Shown: positions 16,929-24,904 of the stretch, piece after piece
How the letters are laid out: each line of letters begins with the position of its first letter
Numbering within the stretch: the first letter of the stretch is position 1
Assembly (NCBI GenBank): GCA_036563505.1
Contig: DATCMH010000012.1
Location: forward strand, 62,001 to 126,000
Reading direction: 5' to 3'
Length of the DNA: 64,000 nt
DNA from: DATCMH01 sp036563505
GTDB lineage: Bacteria > Pseudomonadota > Alphaproteobacteria > Rhizobiales > Beijerinckiaceae
Made by a program: the position numbers and the translations under genes
Notes under the pieces: model-generated
The model's input: the letters and a program-made list of their open reading frames with translations, nothing else
The model's database searches: none
Told to the model about the DNA's origin: nothing

Positions 16929-17024
16929 GTCATTCCGGGCCGGGCCGTAGGCCCGAACCCGGAACCCATTGCAGCCTGGGACCGATCCTGGGTTCCGGGT
17001 TCCGCTTTGCGACCCCGGAATGAC
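16929..17024. repeat. Palindromic intergenic element (GTCATTCCGGG family), copy 1
   Basis: 96-bp element with 11-bp perfect terminal inverted repeats (GTCATTCCGGG at 16929-16939, CCCGGAATGAC at 17014-17024) and internal GGAACCC/GGGTTCC inverted segments. A second copy lies at 43306-43423. It occupies nearly the whole gap between two convergent genes. Confidence 0.85.
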
Positions 17025-17032
17025 GGCGCGCA

Positions 17033-18073
17033 TCACCCGTACAGCCATGCCGCCATCGCCTGATACAGCGGCAGCCCGAGCACGATGTTGAACGGGAAGG
17101 TAATCGCGAGCGAGCAGGTGAGGTAGGTGCCGGGCGAGGCTTCCGGCAGCGCCACCCGCACCGCCGCCGGGGCAGCGATGTAGGAGGCGCTGGCGGCCAA
17201 CGTGCCGAGCACCACGGCCCCGCCCTGCGACAGGCCCGCGACCTGGGCCAGGGCCACGCCGAGCGCGCCGTGCAGCACCGGCAGGATAACCGCGAAGGCC
17301 GCGAGGCGCAGGCCGACCTGGCCGAAATCGCCGATCCGGCTCGCCGCGACCCGGCCGAGCTCCAGGAGGAAGAGGCACAAAGCGCCCTGGAACAGGTCGC
17401 CGAAGAAAGGCTTCACCTTGGTCATGCCCGCCGGTCCCGCAAGCGCCCCGATGACGAGGCCGCCGCAGAGCAGGAGCACGCTCTTCGACGAGACCACCTC
17501 CGCGAACAGCACTCCGAGCCCGGTCCGGGGCGCGCCCGAGGGTCCGCCGGGTCCGCCGAGGATTGCGGTGCCGCCCCCGCCGACCCGCAGCGAGGCGTGG
17601 GCCGGCGCCTGCAGCACTTTGGCGATCCCGATCGCCACCACGATGGCCGGTACCTCCATGATGGCGAGCAGCGCCGCGGCATAGCCTTCGTAAGGCGTGC
17701 CCTGCCGGTCGAGCATCGCGACGACCGCGGCGAAGGTGACGGCCGAGACGGAGCCGTAATGGGCGGCGAGCGCCGCCGCGTCGGGCACCGAGAGCTTGGA
17801 CGCGAAGCGCAGGAGCGCGTAGCACCAGATCGGGATGCAGCAGCCGAGCACCAGGGCGGCCGCGACGGGGCGGGCGATCTCGGCGAAGGGCAGGTGGCTC
17901 AGCTCCGCGCCGCCTTTCAGTCCGATGGCGAGCATCAGATACACGGAAAGCCCGGCGAAGACCGGCTCCGGCAGGGACAGGTCGGAGCGCACCAGGAAAG
18001 CGACCGCCCCAAGGACGAAGCAGAGAACGGCGGGCGAGAGCAGATTGCTCTGGGCGAGTTCAAGGACGGTCAT
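17033..18073 (-). CDS. SbtA-type sodium-dependent bicarbonate permease
   Basis: 346 residues, hydrophobic throughout with about 10 transmembrane segments. The start at 18073 (ATG) is preceded by CAGGAGC; an upstream in-frame start at 18118 is less likely. Family marks: NLLSPAVLCFVLGAVAFLVR, EPVFAGLSVYLMLAIGLKGG, LAAHYGSVSAVTFAAVVAML, the cytosolic loop after VLQAP, VVLGTLAASASYIAAPAAVR and CSLAITFPFNIVLGLPLYQ. These match cyanobacterial SbtA (DUF897), a high-affinity Na+/HCO3- symporter. Most cyanobacterial sbtA genes are next to sbtB, a PII-like regulator; none is present here. In a heterotroph it may supply bicarbonate for carboxylases. Likely regulated from the 183-bp gap shared with the divergent beta-propeller gene. 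Confidence 0.85.
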   Translation of the reverse strand: MTVLELAQSNLLSPAVLCFVLGAVAFLVRSDLSLPEPVFAGLSVYLMLAIGLKGGAELSHLPFAEIARPVAAALVLGCCIPIWCYALLRFASKLSVPDAAALAAHYGSVSAVTFAAVVAMLDRQGTPYEGYAAALLAIMEVPAIVVAIGIAKVLQAPAHASLRVGGGGTAILGGPGGPSGAPRTGLGVLFAEVVSSKSVLLLCGGLVIGALAGPAGMTKVKPFFGDLFQGALCLFLLELGRVAASRIGDFGQVGLRLAAFAVILPVLHGALGVALAQVAGLSQGGAVVLGTLAASASYIAAPAAVRVALPEASPGTYLTCSLAITFPFNIVLGLPLYQAMAAWLYG

Positions 18074-18147
18074 CGGGAGCTCCTGAGGCGCGTAAGCTCC
18101 TACGACCGCACATCCCATCTGTGAAACGGGTTATACCGCTTGTGTTC

Positions 18148-18162
18148 ATTGAAATCATCAAT
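18148..18162. promoter_or_regulatory. AT-rich dyad, possible LysR-type operator
   Basis: ATTGA-N5-TCAAT is a perfect 5-bp inverted repeat with T-N11-A spacing, the layout of LysR-type boxes. It stands out in a very GC-rich region and lies between divergent sbtA-like (75 bp from start) and beta-propeller (95 bp) genes. No regulator gene is adjacent. Confidence 0.35.
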
Positions 18163-18256
18163 GGTACGGTGTGCCAGGCCGTCCGACCCTGCATCGCCCT
18201 TGCCCCAGCGCCCGGGTGCGCCACCTCGGTGGCGTGCGGCGCGGAGGGGATCAGGC

Positions 18257-19435
18257 ATGAACGGACGACTTCTCGTTCTCCTCGCGGGTCTCGTCGCCGG
18301 CCCAGGTCAAGTCCTTGCCGGGCCGCAGCACCTCCTCATCGGCCTGGACAACAAAACCTTCTTCGAGGCCAAGGGCTCCCGCAACGGGCCGAACGAGGGA
18401 GATGCGGTGCTGGTGGTCGATACGAGCGACCCGGCCCGCCCCCGGATCGTCGCCTCCCTCCCTCTCCCGAACTCCGTCTACGGCCCGCCCTCGAACCTGC
18501 AGATCACGCCCGATGGGCGGCTCGGCCTCGTCGCGAGTTCCGTCACCATGCGCCAGGAGGGCGAGGCCTGGTACGCCCAGGCCGACGACCGCCTGCACGT
18601 CATCGACCTCGAAGCCGATCCGCCGCGCCTCGTCGAGACGATCAGGGTCGGACGCCAGCCCTCAGGGTTGGCGATCCATCCCTCCGGCCGGCTCGCGCTC
18701 GTCGGCAACCGGGAGGGCAAGAGCGTCTCGGTGCTCGCCATCGAGGGTCGCTCCGTGCGCCAGATCGCGGAGGTGCCGCTCGGCGATGCCGTGGCCGCGG
18801 TGACCTTCACCCCTGACGGCAAGCGGGCGCTGGCCGCCAAGAACCTCGCTGCCAAGGTGGCGGTGCTCGCGGTCGACGGAACGCGGGTCACCTACGATTC
18901 GGCGCTGGACGTGCCCGTCGGGGCCGGCGTCTACGCCGTCGAGGTCACGCCCGACGGCCGCACCGCGGTCACGGCCGATGTCGGTGTGTCCGCGAGCGAT
19001 GGCCACGCCGACACGATGACGGTCATCCGCCTCGACCAGGACCCGCCGCGGGTCGTCGGCTACCTGACCGTCGGCGACACGCCTGAGACGGTCGCGATCG
19101 CCCCCGATGGCCGCCACGCTGCGGTCGTCGTGGTCAAAGGCTCAGCGGCCCCGCACGACGCCTGGTCGTTCACGCCGCGCGGCGCGACCGTTCTCGTCAG
19201 CCTCACCGGCGAGCGTCCGCGCATCGTGGACGAGGTCCCGGCGGGCGGCGTGCCGGAGGGCATCGCTTTCAGCCCCGACGGCAGCCATGTCTACGTCGGC
19301 AACTACGTCGACCGGACCTTGCAGGTGTATCGCCGCGAAGGCGACCGCCTGGTCGACACGGGAGCGCCCCTGCTGCTTCCCGGCCAGCCGGCCTCCCTGC
19401 GCGGTCCCGCGCCGGGCCTCACAGCTGCCCGTTGA
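18257..19435 (+). CDS. Secreted YVTN-type beta-propeller protein
   Basis: 392 residues. The ATG at 18257 is selected because a signal peptide follows (MNGRLLVLLAGLVAGPGQVL, cleavage near LAGP). The remainder consists of repeated blades with the pattern TPDGR or HPSGR followed by a hydrophobic strand: LQITPDGRLGLVASS, GLAIHPSGRLALVGN, AVTFTPDGKRALAAK, AVEVTPDGRTAVTAD, VAIAPDGRHAAVV and IAFSPDGSHVYVGN. This is a seven-bladed propeller of the YVTN/lactonase-like class, exported to the periplasm. Family members act as surface adhesins, lactonases or electron-carrier chaperones; the specific role is not visible. Divergent from the SbtA-like permease, and no cytochrome or dehydrogenase partner is adjacent. 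Confidence 0.85.
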   Translation: MNGRLLVLLAGLVAGPGQVLAGPQHLLIGLDNKTFFEAKGSRNGPNEGDAVLVVDTSDPARPRIVASLPLPNSVYGPPSNLQITPDGRLGLVASSVTMRQEGEAWYAQADDRLHVIDLEADPPRLVETIRVGRQPSGLAIHPSGRLALVGNREGKSVSVLAIEGRSVRQIAEVPLGDAVAAVTFTPDGKRALAAKNLAAKVAVLAVDGTRVTYDSALDVPVGAGVYAVEVTPDGRTAVTADVGVSASDGHADTMTVIRLDQDPPRVVGYLTVGDTPETVAIAPDGRHAAVVVVKGSAAPHDAWSFTPRGATVLVSLTGERPRIVDEVPAGGVPEGIAFSPDGSHVYVGNYVDRTLQVYRREGDRLVDTGAPLLLPGQPASLRGPAPGLTAAR

Positions 19436-19504
19436 TCGCAGCCGCTTCGGCGTGTAGCGGCAGGGTGGGCGCCGCTCCGCTCCCGCCCGATCAGCCCGGA
19501 CCCG

Positions 19505-20695
19505 ATGCGCCTCAGAGCCGAAACCCTCGCCATGACGACCGTCCTGGCGCTCCTCACGGCCTTGGCGCCGCTCTCGACCGACATGTACCTGCCCTCGCTC
19601 CCGGCGATCGCCCGGGACCTCGGAGCCACGACCTCCGGCACGCAGCTCACCCTTTCGATCTTCCTCGTCGGGCTGGTCGTCGGCCAGTTCCTCTACGGGC
19701 CGATTTCCGATCGGTTCGGGCGCCGCCCGGCCCTGATTTTCGGCCTGTGCCTCTTCACCCTGGCCTCGGCGATCTGCGCCGCCGCGAGTTCGATCGAGGT
19801 GCTGGTGATCGCCCGCTTCGTTCAGGCGCTCGGCGCCTCCGGGCCCATCGTTCTCGGCCGGGCGGTGGTGCGCGACCTCTACGAGGGGCCGCGGGCCGGG
19901 CGCGAGCTCTCCCGCATGGGCTCGATCCTCGGCCTCGTGCCGGCCATCGCGCCGGTGCTGGGCGGGGTGCTGGAGAGCGCGTTTGGCTGGCGCGCCACCT
20001 TCGCGGCGATCATCCTGTTCGGGATCGCGCTCCTCGCCGTCGTGGCGCCGGCACTGCCCGAGACGCTTCGCGCCCGTGCGACGACCCCGCTCTCCTTTCT
20101 CGCGATCCTGCGCGGCTACCGCGAGCTCTGGGCGGACCGGGCCTACCGCATCCCGGTGCTTCTGGCCGCCACCGGCTATGCCGGGCTCTTCGCCTTCATC
20201 TCGGGCTCGTCCTTTGCCCTCCAGAGCTTCTACGGCCTCGACCCGTTCCTCTACGGCCTGAGCTTCGGCTTCGCCGTGCTCGGCTTCATCGCCGGCACGC
20301 TGATCGCCCAGCGCCTCGTGCCGCGGCTCGGGCTCGAGGGCGTCGTCGGCGTCGGGATCTGGTGCTTCCTCGTCGGCGGTCTCGCCATGGTGGCACTGGT
20401 GGCCCTGCGGGTGCCCTCGTCGCTCGCGATCACCGGGCCGATGCTGATCTATGCGATGGGGCACGGGCTCGTGCTGCCGCAGAGCCAAGCCCTCGCCCTC
20501 ATGCCGTTCCCAGACCGGGCCGGCGCCGCCTCGTCGCTGCTCGGCATCTGTCAGATGACGGGCGCGGCGAGCATCGGGGCGCTCGTCGGCGCCATCGTCG
20601 AGACCTCGCCGCTCGCGCTGCCGATCGTGATCGCAGTGCTGGCGCTGATCGCCTTCGCGATCCTGCGGCTCGGACGGCCGGGAGCGCCGGTGTAA
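19505..20695 (+). CDS. Bcr/CflA-family MFS drug-proton antiporter
   Basis: 396 residues, 12 transmembrane segments. Motifs: LTALAPLSTDMYLPSLPAIA at the start (the Asp in helix 1 is typical of Bcr/CflA/TetA(L)-like DHA1 transporters), GQFLYGPISDRFGRRPALIF (motif A), ARFVQALGASGPIVLGRAVV with RDLYEG (motif B) and the antiporter motif region VPAIAPVLGGVL (motif C). Exports bicyclomycin, sulfonamides or other amphiphiles using the proton gradient. Convergent with trpB, with only 21 bp between the two stops. The substrate is unknown. Confidence 0.9.
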   Translation: MRLRAETLAMTTVLALLTALAPLSTDMYLPSLPAIARDLGATTSGTQLTLSIFLVGLVVGQFLYGPISDRFGRRPALIFGLCLFTLASAICAAASSIEVLVIARFVQALGASGPIVLGRAVVRDLYEGPRAGRELSRMGSILGLVPAIAPVLGGVLESAFGWRATFAAIILFGIALLAVVAPALPETLRARATTPLSFLAILRGYRELWADRAYRIPVLLAATGYAGLFAFISGSSFALQSFYGLDPFLYGLSFGFAVLGFIAGTLIAQRLVPRLGLEGVVGVGIWCFLVGGLAMVALVALRVPSSLAITGPMLIYAMGHGLVLPQSQALALMPFPDRAGAASSLLGICQMTGAASIGALVGAIVETSPLALPIVIAVLALIAFAILRLGRPGAPV

Positions 20696-20716
20696 GCGGT
20701 CGATCCTTAGATCGCG

Positions 20717-21934
20717 TCAGAGCCCGCCGAGGTGCTCGGCCACCGTGAAGATGTCCTTGTCGCCACGGCCGCAGAGATTCATCACCATGAGGTGATCTTT
20801 CGGCTTCTGCGGTGCGATCTCGATCACCTTGGCGAGCGCATGCGCCGGCTCGAGGGCCGGGATGATGCCCTCGAGCTTGGAGCAGAGCTGGAAGGCGCCC
20901 AGCGCCTCGTCGTCGGTGGCCGAGAGATAGGTCACGCGGCCGAGATCGTGCAGCCAGGCGTGCTCCGGGCCGATGCCGGGATAGTCGAGACCCGCGGAGA
21001 TCGAGTGCGCGTCCTGGATCTGCCCGTCCGCGTCCTGAAGCAGGTAGGTGCGGTTGCCGTGCAGCACGCCCGGCCGCCCGCCGGTGAGCGAGGCGGCGTG
21101 GAGCCCCGTGGAGAGGCCGTGGCCCGCCGCCTCGACGCCGTAGATCTCGATGCCGCGGTCGTCGAGGAAGGGGTGGAACAGGCCGATGGCGTTCGAGCCG
21201 CCGCCGATGGCGGCGACGAGGGAATCGGGCAGGCGCCCTTCGGCCTGCATCATCTGCTCGCGGGTCTCGCGGCCGATGACGCATTGGAAGTCGCGCACCA
21301 TGGCGGGATAGGGATGCGGCCCCGCCACCGTGCCGATGCAGTAGAAGGTGTCGGCCACGTTGGTGACCCAGTCGCGCAAAGCTTCGTTCATCGCGTCCTT
21401 GAGGGTGCGCGAGCCCGATTGCACTGGCACCACCTCGGCGCCGAGCATCTTCATGCGGAAGACGTTGGGTTTCTGACGCTCGACGTCGACGGCGCCCATG
21501 TAGACGACGCATTGCAGGCCGAAGCGGGCACAGAGCGTCGCGGTGGCGACGCCGTGCTGGCCCGCGCCCGTCTCGGCGATGATCCGCGTGCGTCCCATGC
21601 GCCGGGCGAGCAGGATCTGCCCGAGCACGTTGTTCACCTTGTGCGCGCCCGTGTGGTTCAGCTCGTCGCGCTTGAAGTAGATCTTCGCCCCGCCGAGATG
21701 CTCGGTCATGCGCTCGGCGAAGTAGAGCGGGCTCGGCCGGCCGACATAGTGGGTCAGGTAGGACGCCATCTCGGCCTGGAAGGCCGGGTCGGCTTTGGCC
21801 GCCTCGTAGGCCTGCTCCAGCTCCAGGATGAGCGGCATCAGGGTCTCGGCGACGAAGCGGCCGCCGAAGGCGCCGAAGCGGCCACGCTCGTCGGGGCCGG
21901 TGCGGAAGGAGTTCGGGTTCTGCGGAGCGGTCAC
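20717..21934 (-). CDS. trpB: Tryptophan synthase beta subunit
   Basis: 405 residues, PLP-dependent, joins indole and serine to give tryptophan. PLP Lys in HTGAHKVNN is K99, phosphate-binding loop is GGGSNAIG, and other family blocks are GRFGAFGGRFVAETL and AAGHGLSTGLHAASL. GTG start overlapping the trpF stop by 4 bases (GTGA at 21931-21934), so translation is coupled. In many alphaproteobacteria trpA follows trpB directly; here the next gene is a convergent transporter, so trpA must lie elsewhere. Last gene of the long minus-strand array sppA to trpB. Confidence 0.98.
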   Translation of the reverse strand: MTAPQNPNSFRTGPDERGRFGAFGGRFVAETLMPLILELEQAYEAAKADPAFQAEMASYLTHYVGRPSPLYFAERMTEHLGGAKIYFKRDELNHTGAHKVNNVLGQILLARRMGRTRIIAETGAGQHGVATATLCARFGLQCVVYMGAVDVERQKPNVFRMKMLGAEVVPVQSGSRTLKDAMNEALRDWVTNVADTFYCIGTVAGPHPYPAMVRDFQCVIGRETREQMMQAEGRLPDSLVAAIGGGSNAIGLFHPFLDDRGIEIYGVEAAGHGLSTGLHAASLTGGRPGVLHGNRTYLLQDADGQIQDAHSISAGLDYPGIGPEHAWLHDLGRVTYLSATDDEALGAFQLCSKLEGIIPALEPAHALAKVIEIAPQKPKDHLMVMNLCGRGDKDIFTVAEHLGGL

Positions 21935-22596
21935 AGGGCGTCCTCGTGCTGCGCGGCGAAGCCCGCGCGGGCGGCGGCGACGAAGGCCGCGATCTTGGCC
22001 GGATCCTTGAGGCCGGGGCGGCTCTCGACGCCCGACGACACGTCGACGGCCCGCACTCCGGTCCGGCGGATCGCCTCGGCGACGTTGTCCGGGTCGAGAC
22101 CTCCTGACAGCATGATCGGCGCCCGAGGGTCAAGGCCGGCGAGCAGCGCCCAATCGAAGCGCAGGCCGTTGCCGCCGGGCAGGGCGCCGGCCGAGGGAGG
22201 CTTGGCGTCGAGGAGCAGGCGGTCGGCCAGCGGGTAGCGGTCGAGCGCGGCGAGATCGTCCGTGCCCGCGATGCCGATGGCCTTCATCACCGGGCGGCCC
22301 GTGCGCGCCGCGATGGCCGCGACCCGCTCCGGGCTCTCGGCGCCGTGAAGCTGCAGCTGATCGACGCCCAGCGCCGTCACGGCGTCGATCTCGGCGTCGC
22401 TTGGATCGACGAGGAGCGCCACGGTCTCGGCTCGCCCTCGGGCGCTGGCGATCAAGCCCCGGGCGGCCTCGAGCGAGAGGTGCCGCGGACTGCGCGGGTA
22501 GAACACGAAGCCCACCATGTCCGCGCCGGCCGCGAGCGCGGCCTCGAGGGTCTCGGGGGTGCTCAGGCCGCAGATCTTGACGAGGCCGGAGGTCAT
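21931..22596 (-). CDS. trpF: Phosphoribosylanthranilate isomerase
   Basis: 221 residues, a TIM barrel catalysing the Amadori rearrangement of phosphoribosylanthranilate in tryptophan synthesis. Catalytic Cys is C9 in VKICGLSTPETL; other landmarks are MVGFVFYPRSPRHLS, DQLQLHGAE, LLLDAKPP (general acid Asp), and the phosphate-binding region MLSGGLDPDNVAEAI with VDVSSGVE. Length is typical. It overlaps the hepT stop by 4 bp (ATGA) upstream and the trpB start by 4 bp downstream, so it sits inside a coupled chain mntA-hepT-trpF-trpB. Confidence 0.97.
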   Translation of the reverse strand: MTSGLVKICGLSTPETLEAALAAGADMVGFVFYPRSPRHLSLEAARGLIASARGRAETVALLVDPSDAEIDAVTALGVDQLQLHGAESPERVAAIAARTGRPVMKAIGIAGTDDLAALDRYPLADRLLLDAKPPSAGALPGGNGLRFDWALLAGLDPRAPIMLSGGLDPDNVAEAIRRTGVRAVDVSSGVESRPGLKDPAKIAAFVAAARAGFAAQHEDAL

Positions 22597-22940
22597 GGCT
22601 GCTCCGGGGTGGTGTCGAGATAGATCGTGATCGACGTGACGAGCTCAGGAAGATCACGGCTGATCGTCTCGAAAACCACTTCGTCGGCGATTGCATCGTA
22701 CGTGTGAGCGAGGCGGTTCCGTAGACCCCGGATGGCGTTCCAGGGGACGCCGGGTATGGCGGCTCTCGTGGCGTCCGTGAGCTTCGCGGCCGCTTCTCCG
22801 ATCACCAACAAGCAGTATCGCGCCGCCAGGCGACGGTGCCGGTCGTTCATGAAGCCGGTGAGAGAAACGCCGTCGATCGTGCCAAGCCCGTCACGAGCGT
22901 AGGCGACGATGTCCGTGAGCCGCTCGCGCTCCTGCTTCAT
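22593..22940 (-). CDS. hepT: HepT-like ribonuclease toxin (DUF86)
   Basis: 115 residues, the RNase toxin of an MntA-HepT type VII toxin-antitoxin pair. The HEPN signature R-x4-H-x-Y is intact as RNRLAHTY (R74, H79, Y81). AMPylation of the Tyr by MntA is the known neutralisation mechanism in Shewanella. Other features are the helical N-terminus and LAARYCLLVIGEAAAKL. Translation is coupled at both ends: its start overlaps the mntA stop by 4 bp and its stop overlaps the trpF start by 4 bp. So toxin expression is tied to tryptophan genes on the same transcript, an unusual placement. Confidence 0.88.
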   Translation of the reverse strand: MKQERERLTDIVAYARDGLGTIDGVSLTGFMNDRHRRLAARYCLLVIGEAAAKLTDATRAAIPGVPWNAIRGLRNRLAHTYDAIADEVVFETISRDLPELVTSITIYLDTTPEQP

Positions 22941-23245
22941 AAGAGACGCAGGTCCTTAGCGACGCGAGCCTTGATACGGTCGTTCAGCACACTCTCGAAA
23001 ACGAGGTCGATCGGGCGACCGAGCCGCTCCTCCAGCTCCGCTTCGACCTCGCCGAGCCGAAAGAAGCTCAACCCGGGCCGATACTCGACGAGAATGTCGA
23101 CATCGCTCCCCGCCGTTGCCTCATCCCGCGCGACCGAGCCGAAGATGCCCACCAGCCGGATCGGGTGGCGCGCCTCGATGTCCGCGCGGATGGCGCGCAG
23201 CATCGCGGTGATCTCGTCGCGGCTCGTCATGGCAGGTGGCGTCAT
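22937..23245 (-). CDS. mntA: MntA-type nucleotidyltransferase antitoxin
   Basis: 102 residues, a minimal nucleotidyltransferase that AMPylates HepT. The catalytic motif G-S-x10-D-x-D is intact: GS at residues 36-37 (FGSVARDEATAGSDVDILVE) and Asp at 48 and 50. C-terminal LERLGRPIDLVFES is also typical of MNT domains. Two possible starts are five codons apart (23245 and 23230); the outer one is used here. It lies 15 bp downstream of an ornithine-cyclodeaminase-like gene and overlaps hepT by 4 bp, so the antitoxin is made first from the transcript, as expected for a TA operon. Confidence 0.88.
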   Translation of the reverse strand: MTPPAMTSRDEITAMLRAIRADIEARHPIRLVGIFGSVARDEATAGSDVDILVEYRPGLSFFRLGEVEAELEERLGRPIDLVFESVLNDRIKARVAKDLRLL

Positions 23246-23260
23246 GGCCCTGATATGCGC

Positions 23261-24211
23261 TCAGGGCGCCGCTGCGTCCAGGCGCTCCCAGACGGCCACC
23301 GCCGCCGCAAGGTCTTCGAGGGCCGTGCCGACCGACTTGAACAGCGTGATCTGGTCGGGCGCCGTTCGGCCCTCGACCGCGCCGCGGCACAGGGCGAAGA
23401 GGTCGCCGGCGATGTCGCCCTGCGTGATGGCGCCGTCTTTGAGGCCGAGCGCCACGTCGCCACCCTCGGTATGGGCGGCGGGCGTATCGACGAGGATGCG
23501 CGCGCGGCGCAGCGCCGCGTCGTCCGCCTCGCGCATGGACAGGTTGAAGGCGCCGACGAGGTCGAGATGAGCGCCGGCCCGCAGCCATTCGCCGCTCACG
23601 AGGGGCTCGGTCGCAAGCGTCGCGCAGGAGACGACGTCAGCCTGACGCACGGCGGCCTCGAGATCGGGCGCGGCGGAGACGGGCAGCCCTTCGTCACGCA
23701 GGCGCGCCGCCAGCGCCTCCGCCTTCGCGGGCTCCCGGGCCCACAGGGACACCGTCTCGAGAGGCCGCACGCTCCGATGCGCCCGGATCAAGAACGGCGC
23801 GAGAGCGCCTGCGCCCACCATCACCATGTGCGTCGCGTCGGGGTGGGCGAGCGCCTGCGCGGCGAGGGCGGACGCTGCCGCGGTGCGCCAGAGGGTCAGC
23901 CGCGTGCCGTCGAGCGCCGCGAGGGGCCGGCCGGTGTCGCCGTCCATGAGAAGATAGGTGCCAAGCACGCTGGCGAGGCCCCGTGCCGCGTTGCCGGGAA
24001 ACACCGTGACGACCTTCACGCCGAGGTAGCCGCCCCCGCGGCCCGACCAGGCCGGCATGAGGAGAAGCGTGCCGTCGCCGCCCGGACGGGGGATCTCGTG
24101 ATGGTGGCGCACCGGCGTCACGGCGTCGGAGCGGAAGGCTGCGGCCAGCGCCTCGATCAGAGCGGGAAAGGCGAGCGCCCGATCGATCTCGTCGGACGAG
24201 ACGACGCGCAT
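23261..24211 (-). CDS. Ornithine cyclodeaminase/mu-crystallin family protein
   Basis: 316 residues, NAD(P)-dependent Rossmann enzyme. Visible: N-terminal region with VRHHHEIPRPGGDGTLLLMP and YLGVKVVTVFPGN, nucleotide-binding segment MVMVGAGALAPFLIRAH, then DVVSCATLATEPLV and GAHLDLVGAFNLSMREAD. Relatives are ornithine cyclodeaminase, alanine dehydrogenase of Archaeoglobus, mu-crystallin and delta-pyrroline-carboxylate reductase-like enzymes, so substrate specificity is open. It directly abuts the lapA-like gene (stop and start adjacent) and is followed by mntA-hepT. Its position between lapA and trpF departs from the common rpsA-sppA-ihfB-lapA-trpF order, suggesting it was inserted together with mntA-hepT. 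Confidence 0.88.
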   Translation of the reverse strand: MRVVSSDEIDRALAFPALIEALAAAFRSDAVTPVRHHHEIPRPGGDGTLLLMPAWSGRGGGYLGVKVVTVFPGNAARGLASVLGTYLLMDGDTGRPLAALDGTRLTLWRTAAASALAAQALAHPDATHMVMVGAGALAPFLIRAHRSVRPLETVSLWAREPAKAEALAARLRDEGLPVSAAPDLEAAVRQADVVSCATLATEPLVSGEWLRAGAHLDLVGAFNLSMREADDAALRRARILVDTPAAHTEGGDVALGLKDGAITQGDIAGDLFALCRGAVEGRTAPDQITLFKSVGTALEDLAAAVAVWERLDAAAP

Positions 24212-24559
24212 CTAGAAGCGGGACGGTGCGGGCAGGGCAGGGCCGCTCGCGGCATGGGCCTCCGTGCGCTGGCGCAGGCGCTCGGTCTCGGCCTTGAGGC
24301 GGCCGACCTCGCGCCGGGCCTCGCGGCGCGAGCGACGGTTCTTCCCCTGCGCGAGCCAGGAGGCGATGCCGCCGATAAGTGTGCCGAGCGCCACGGCCCC
24401 GAAGACGAGGGCGTAGAGCGGGACCCGGAACGCCACTTCCGGCGCGTCGCCCGAGAAAGGGTCGAGGGACAGGGTCACGGGGCCGCGGTTCGCCACCGCG
24501 AGCAGCACCACGACGATAGCCATGGGAAGGAGGATCAGAGCCTTGAGGAAGGCGCGCAT
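24212..24559 (-). CDS. lapA: LapA-like inner membrane protein (DUF1049)
   Basis: 115 residues with two transmembrane helices (LILLPMAIVVVLLAVAN and YALVFGAVALGTLIGGIASW), the periplasmic patch DPFSGDAPEVAFRVPL between them, and a basic coiled-coil C-terminus (RREARREVGRLKAETERLRQ). This is the LapA (YciS, DUF1049) layout, a partner of LapB/FtsH in controlling LpxC turnover in enterobacteria. No lapB is adjacent here. Its location directly downstream of ihfB is conserved widely in Proteobacteria. It touches the next gene with no gap. Confidence 0.88.
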   Translation of the reverse strand: MRAFLKALILLPMAIVVVLLAVANRGPVTLSLDPFSGDAPEVAFRVPLYALVFGAVALGTLIGGIASWLAQGKNRRSRREARREVGRLKAETERLRQRTEAHAASGPALPAPSRF

Positions 24560-24576
24560 CGAGCGTCCTTGACGTT

Positions 24577-24876
24577 TCAGGCCTCGACGGAGAGGCCGCT
24601 GGCATTGAGGCGGGAGCGCATCTCCTTGCCGGTCTTGAACACCGGCACCGCCTTCTCGGACACGGCAACGGCCTCGCCCGTGCGCGGGTTGCGCCCGGCC
24701 CGGGCGTCGCGGCGCTTCACGGAGAAGGCACCGAAGCCCCGCAGCTCCACCCGGTCGCCGCGGGCCAGCGCGTCGGCGATGGTATCGAGGATCGCGTTCA
24801 CGATGTTCTCGACGTCGCGCTGATAGAGGTGGGGATTCTGCTCGGCGAGCTTGAGGACGAGTTCGGACTTGATCAT
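24577..24876 (-). CDS. ihfB: Integration host factor beta subunit
   Basis: 99 residues, DNA-bending HU/IHF-family protein. Family motifs: MIKSELVLKLAEQNPHLYQR, VELRGFGAFSVKRRDARAGR and NPRTGEAV, with the intercalating Pro at residue 64. VFKTGKEMRSRLN at the C-terminus is also typical. The position between sppA and lapA matches the standard alphaproteobacterial order. It works as a heterodimer with IHF-alpha, encoded elsewhere, and affects transcription and replication. The C-terminal extension of a few residues (ASGLSVEA) is normal for the family. Confidence 0.97.
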   Translation of the reverse strand: MIKSELVLKLAEQNPHLYQRDVENIVNAILDTIADALARGDRVELRGFGAFSVKRRDARAGRNPRTGEAVAVSEKAVPVFKTGKEMRSRLNASGLSVEA

Positions 24877-24904
24877 AAGGGCTCGCTTAAGTCTATGCTA
24901 TCAA

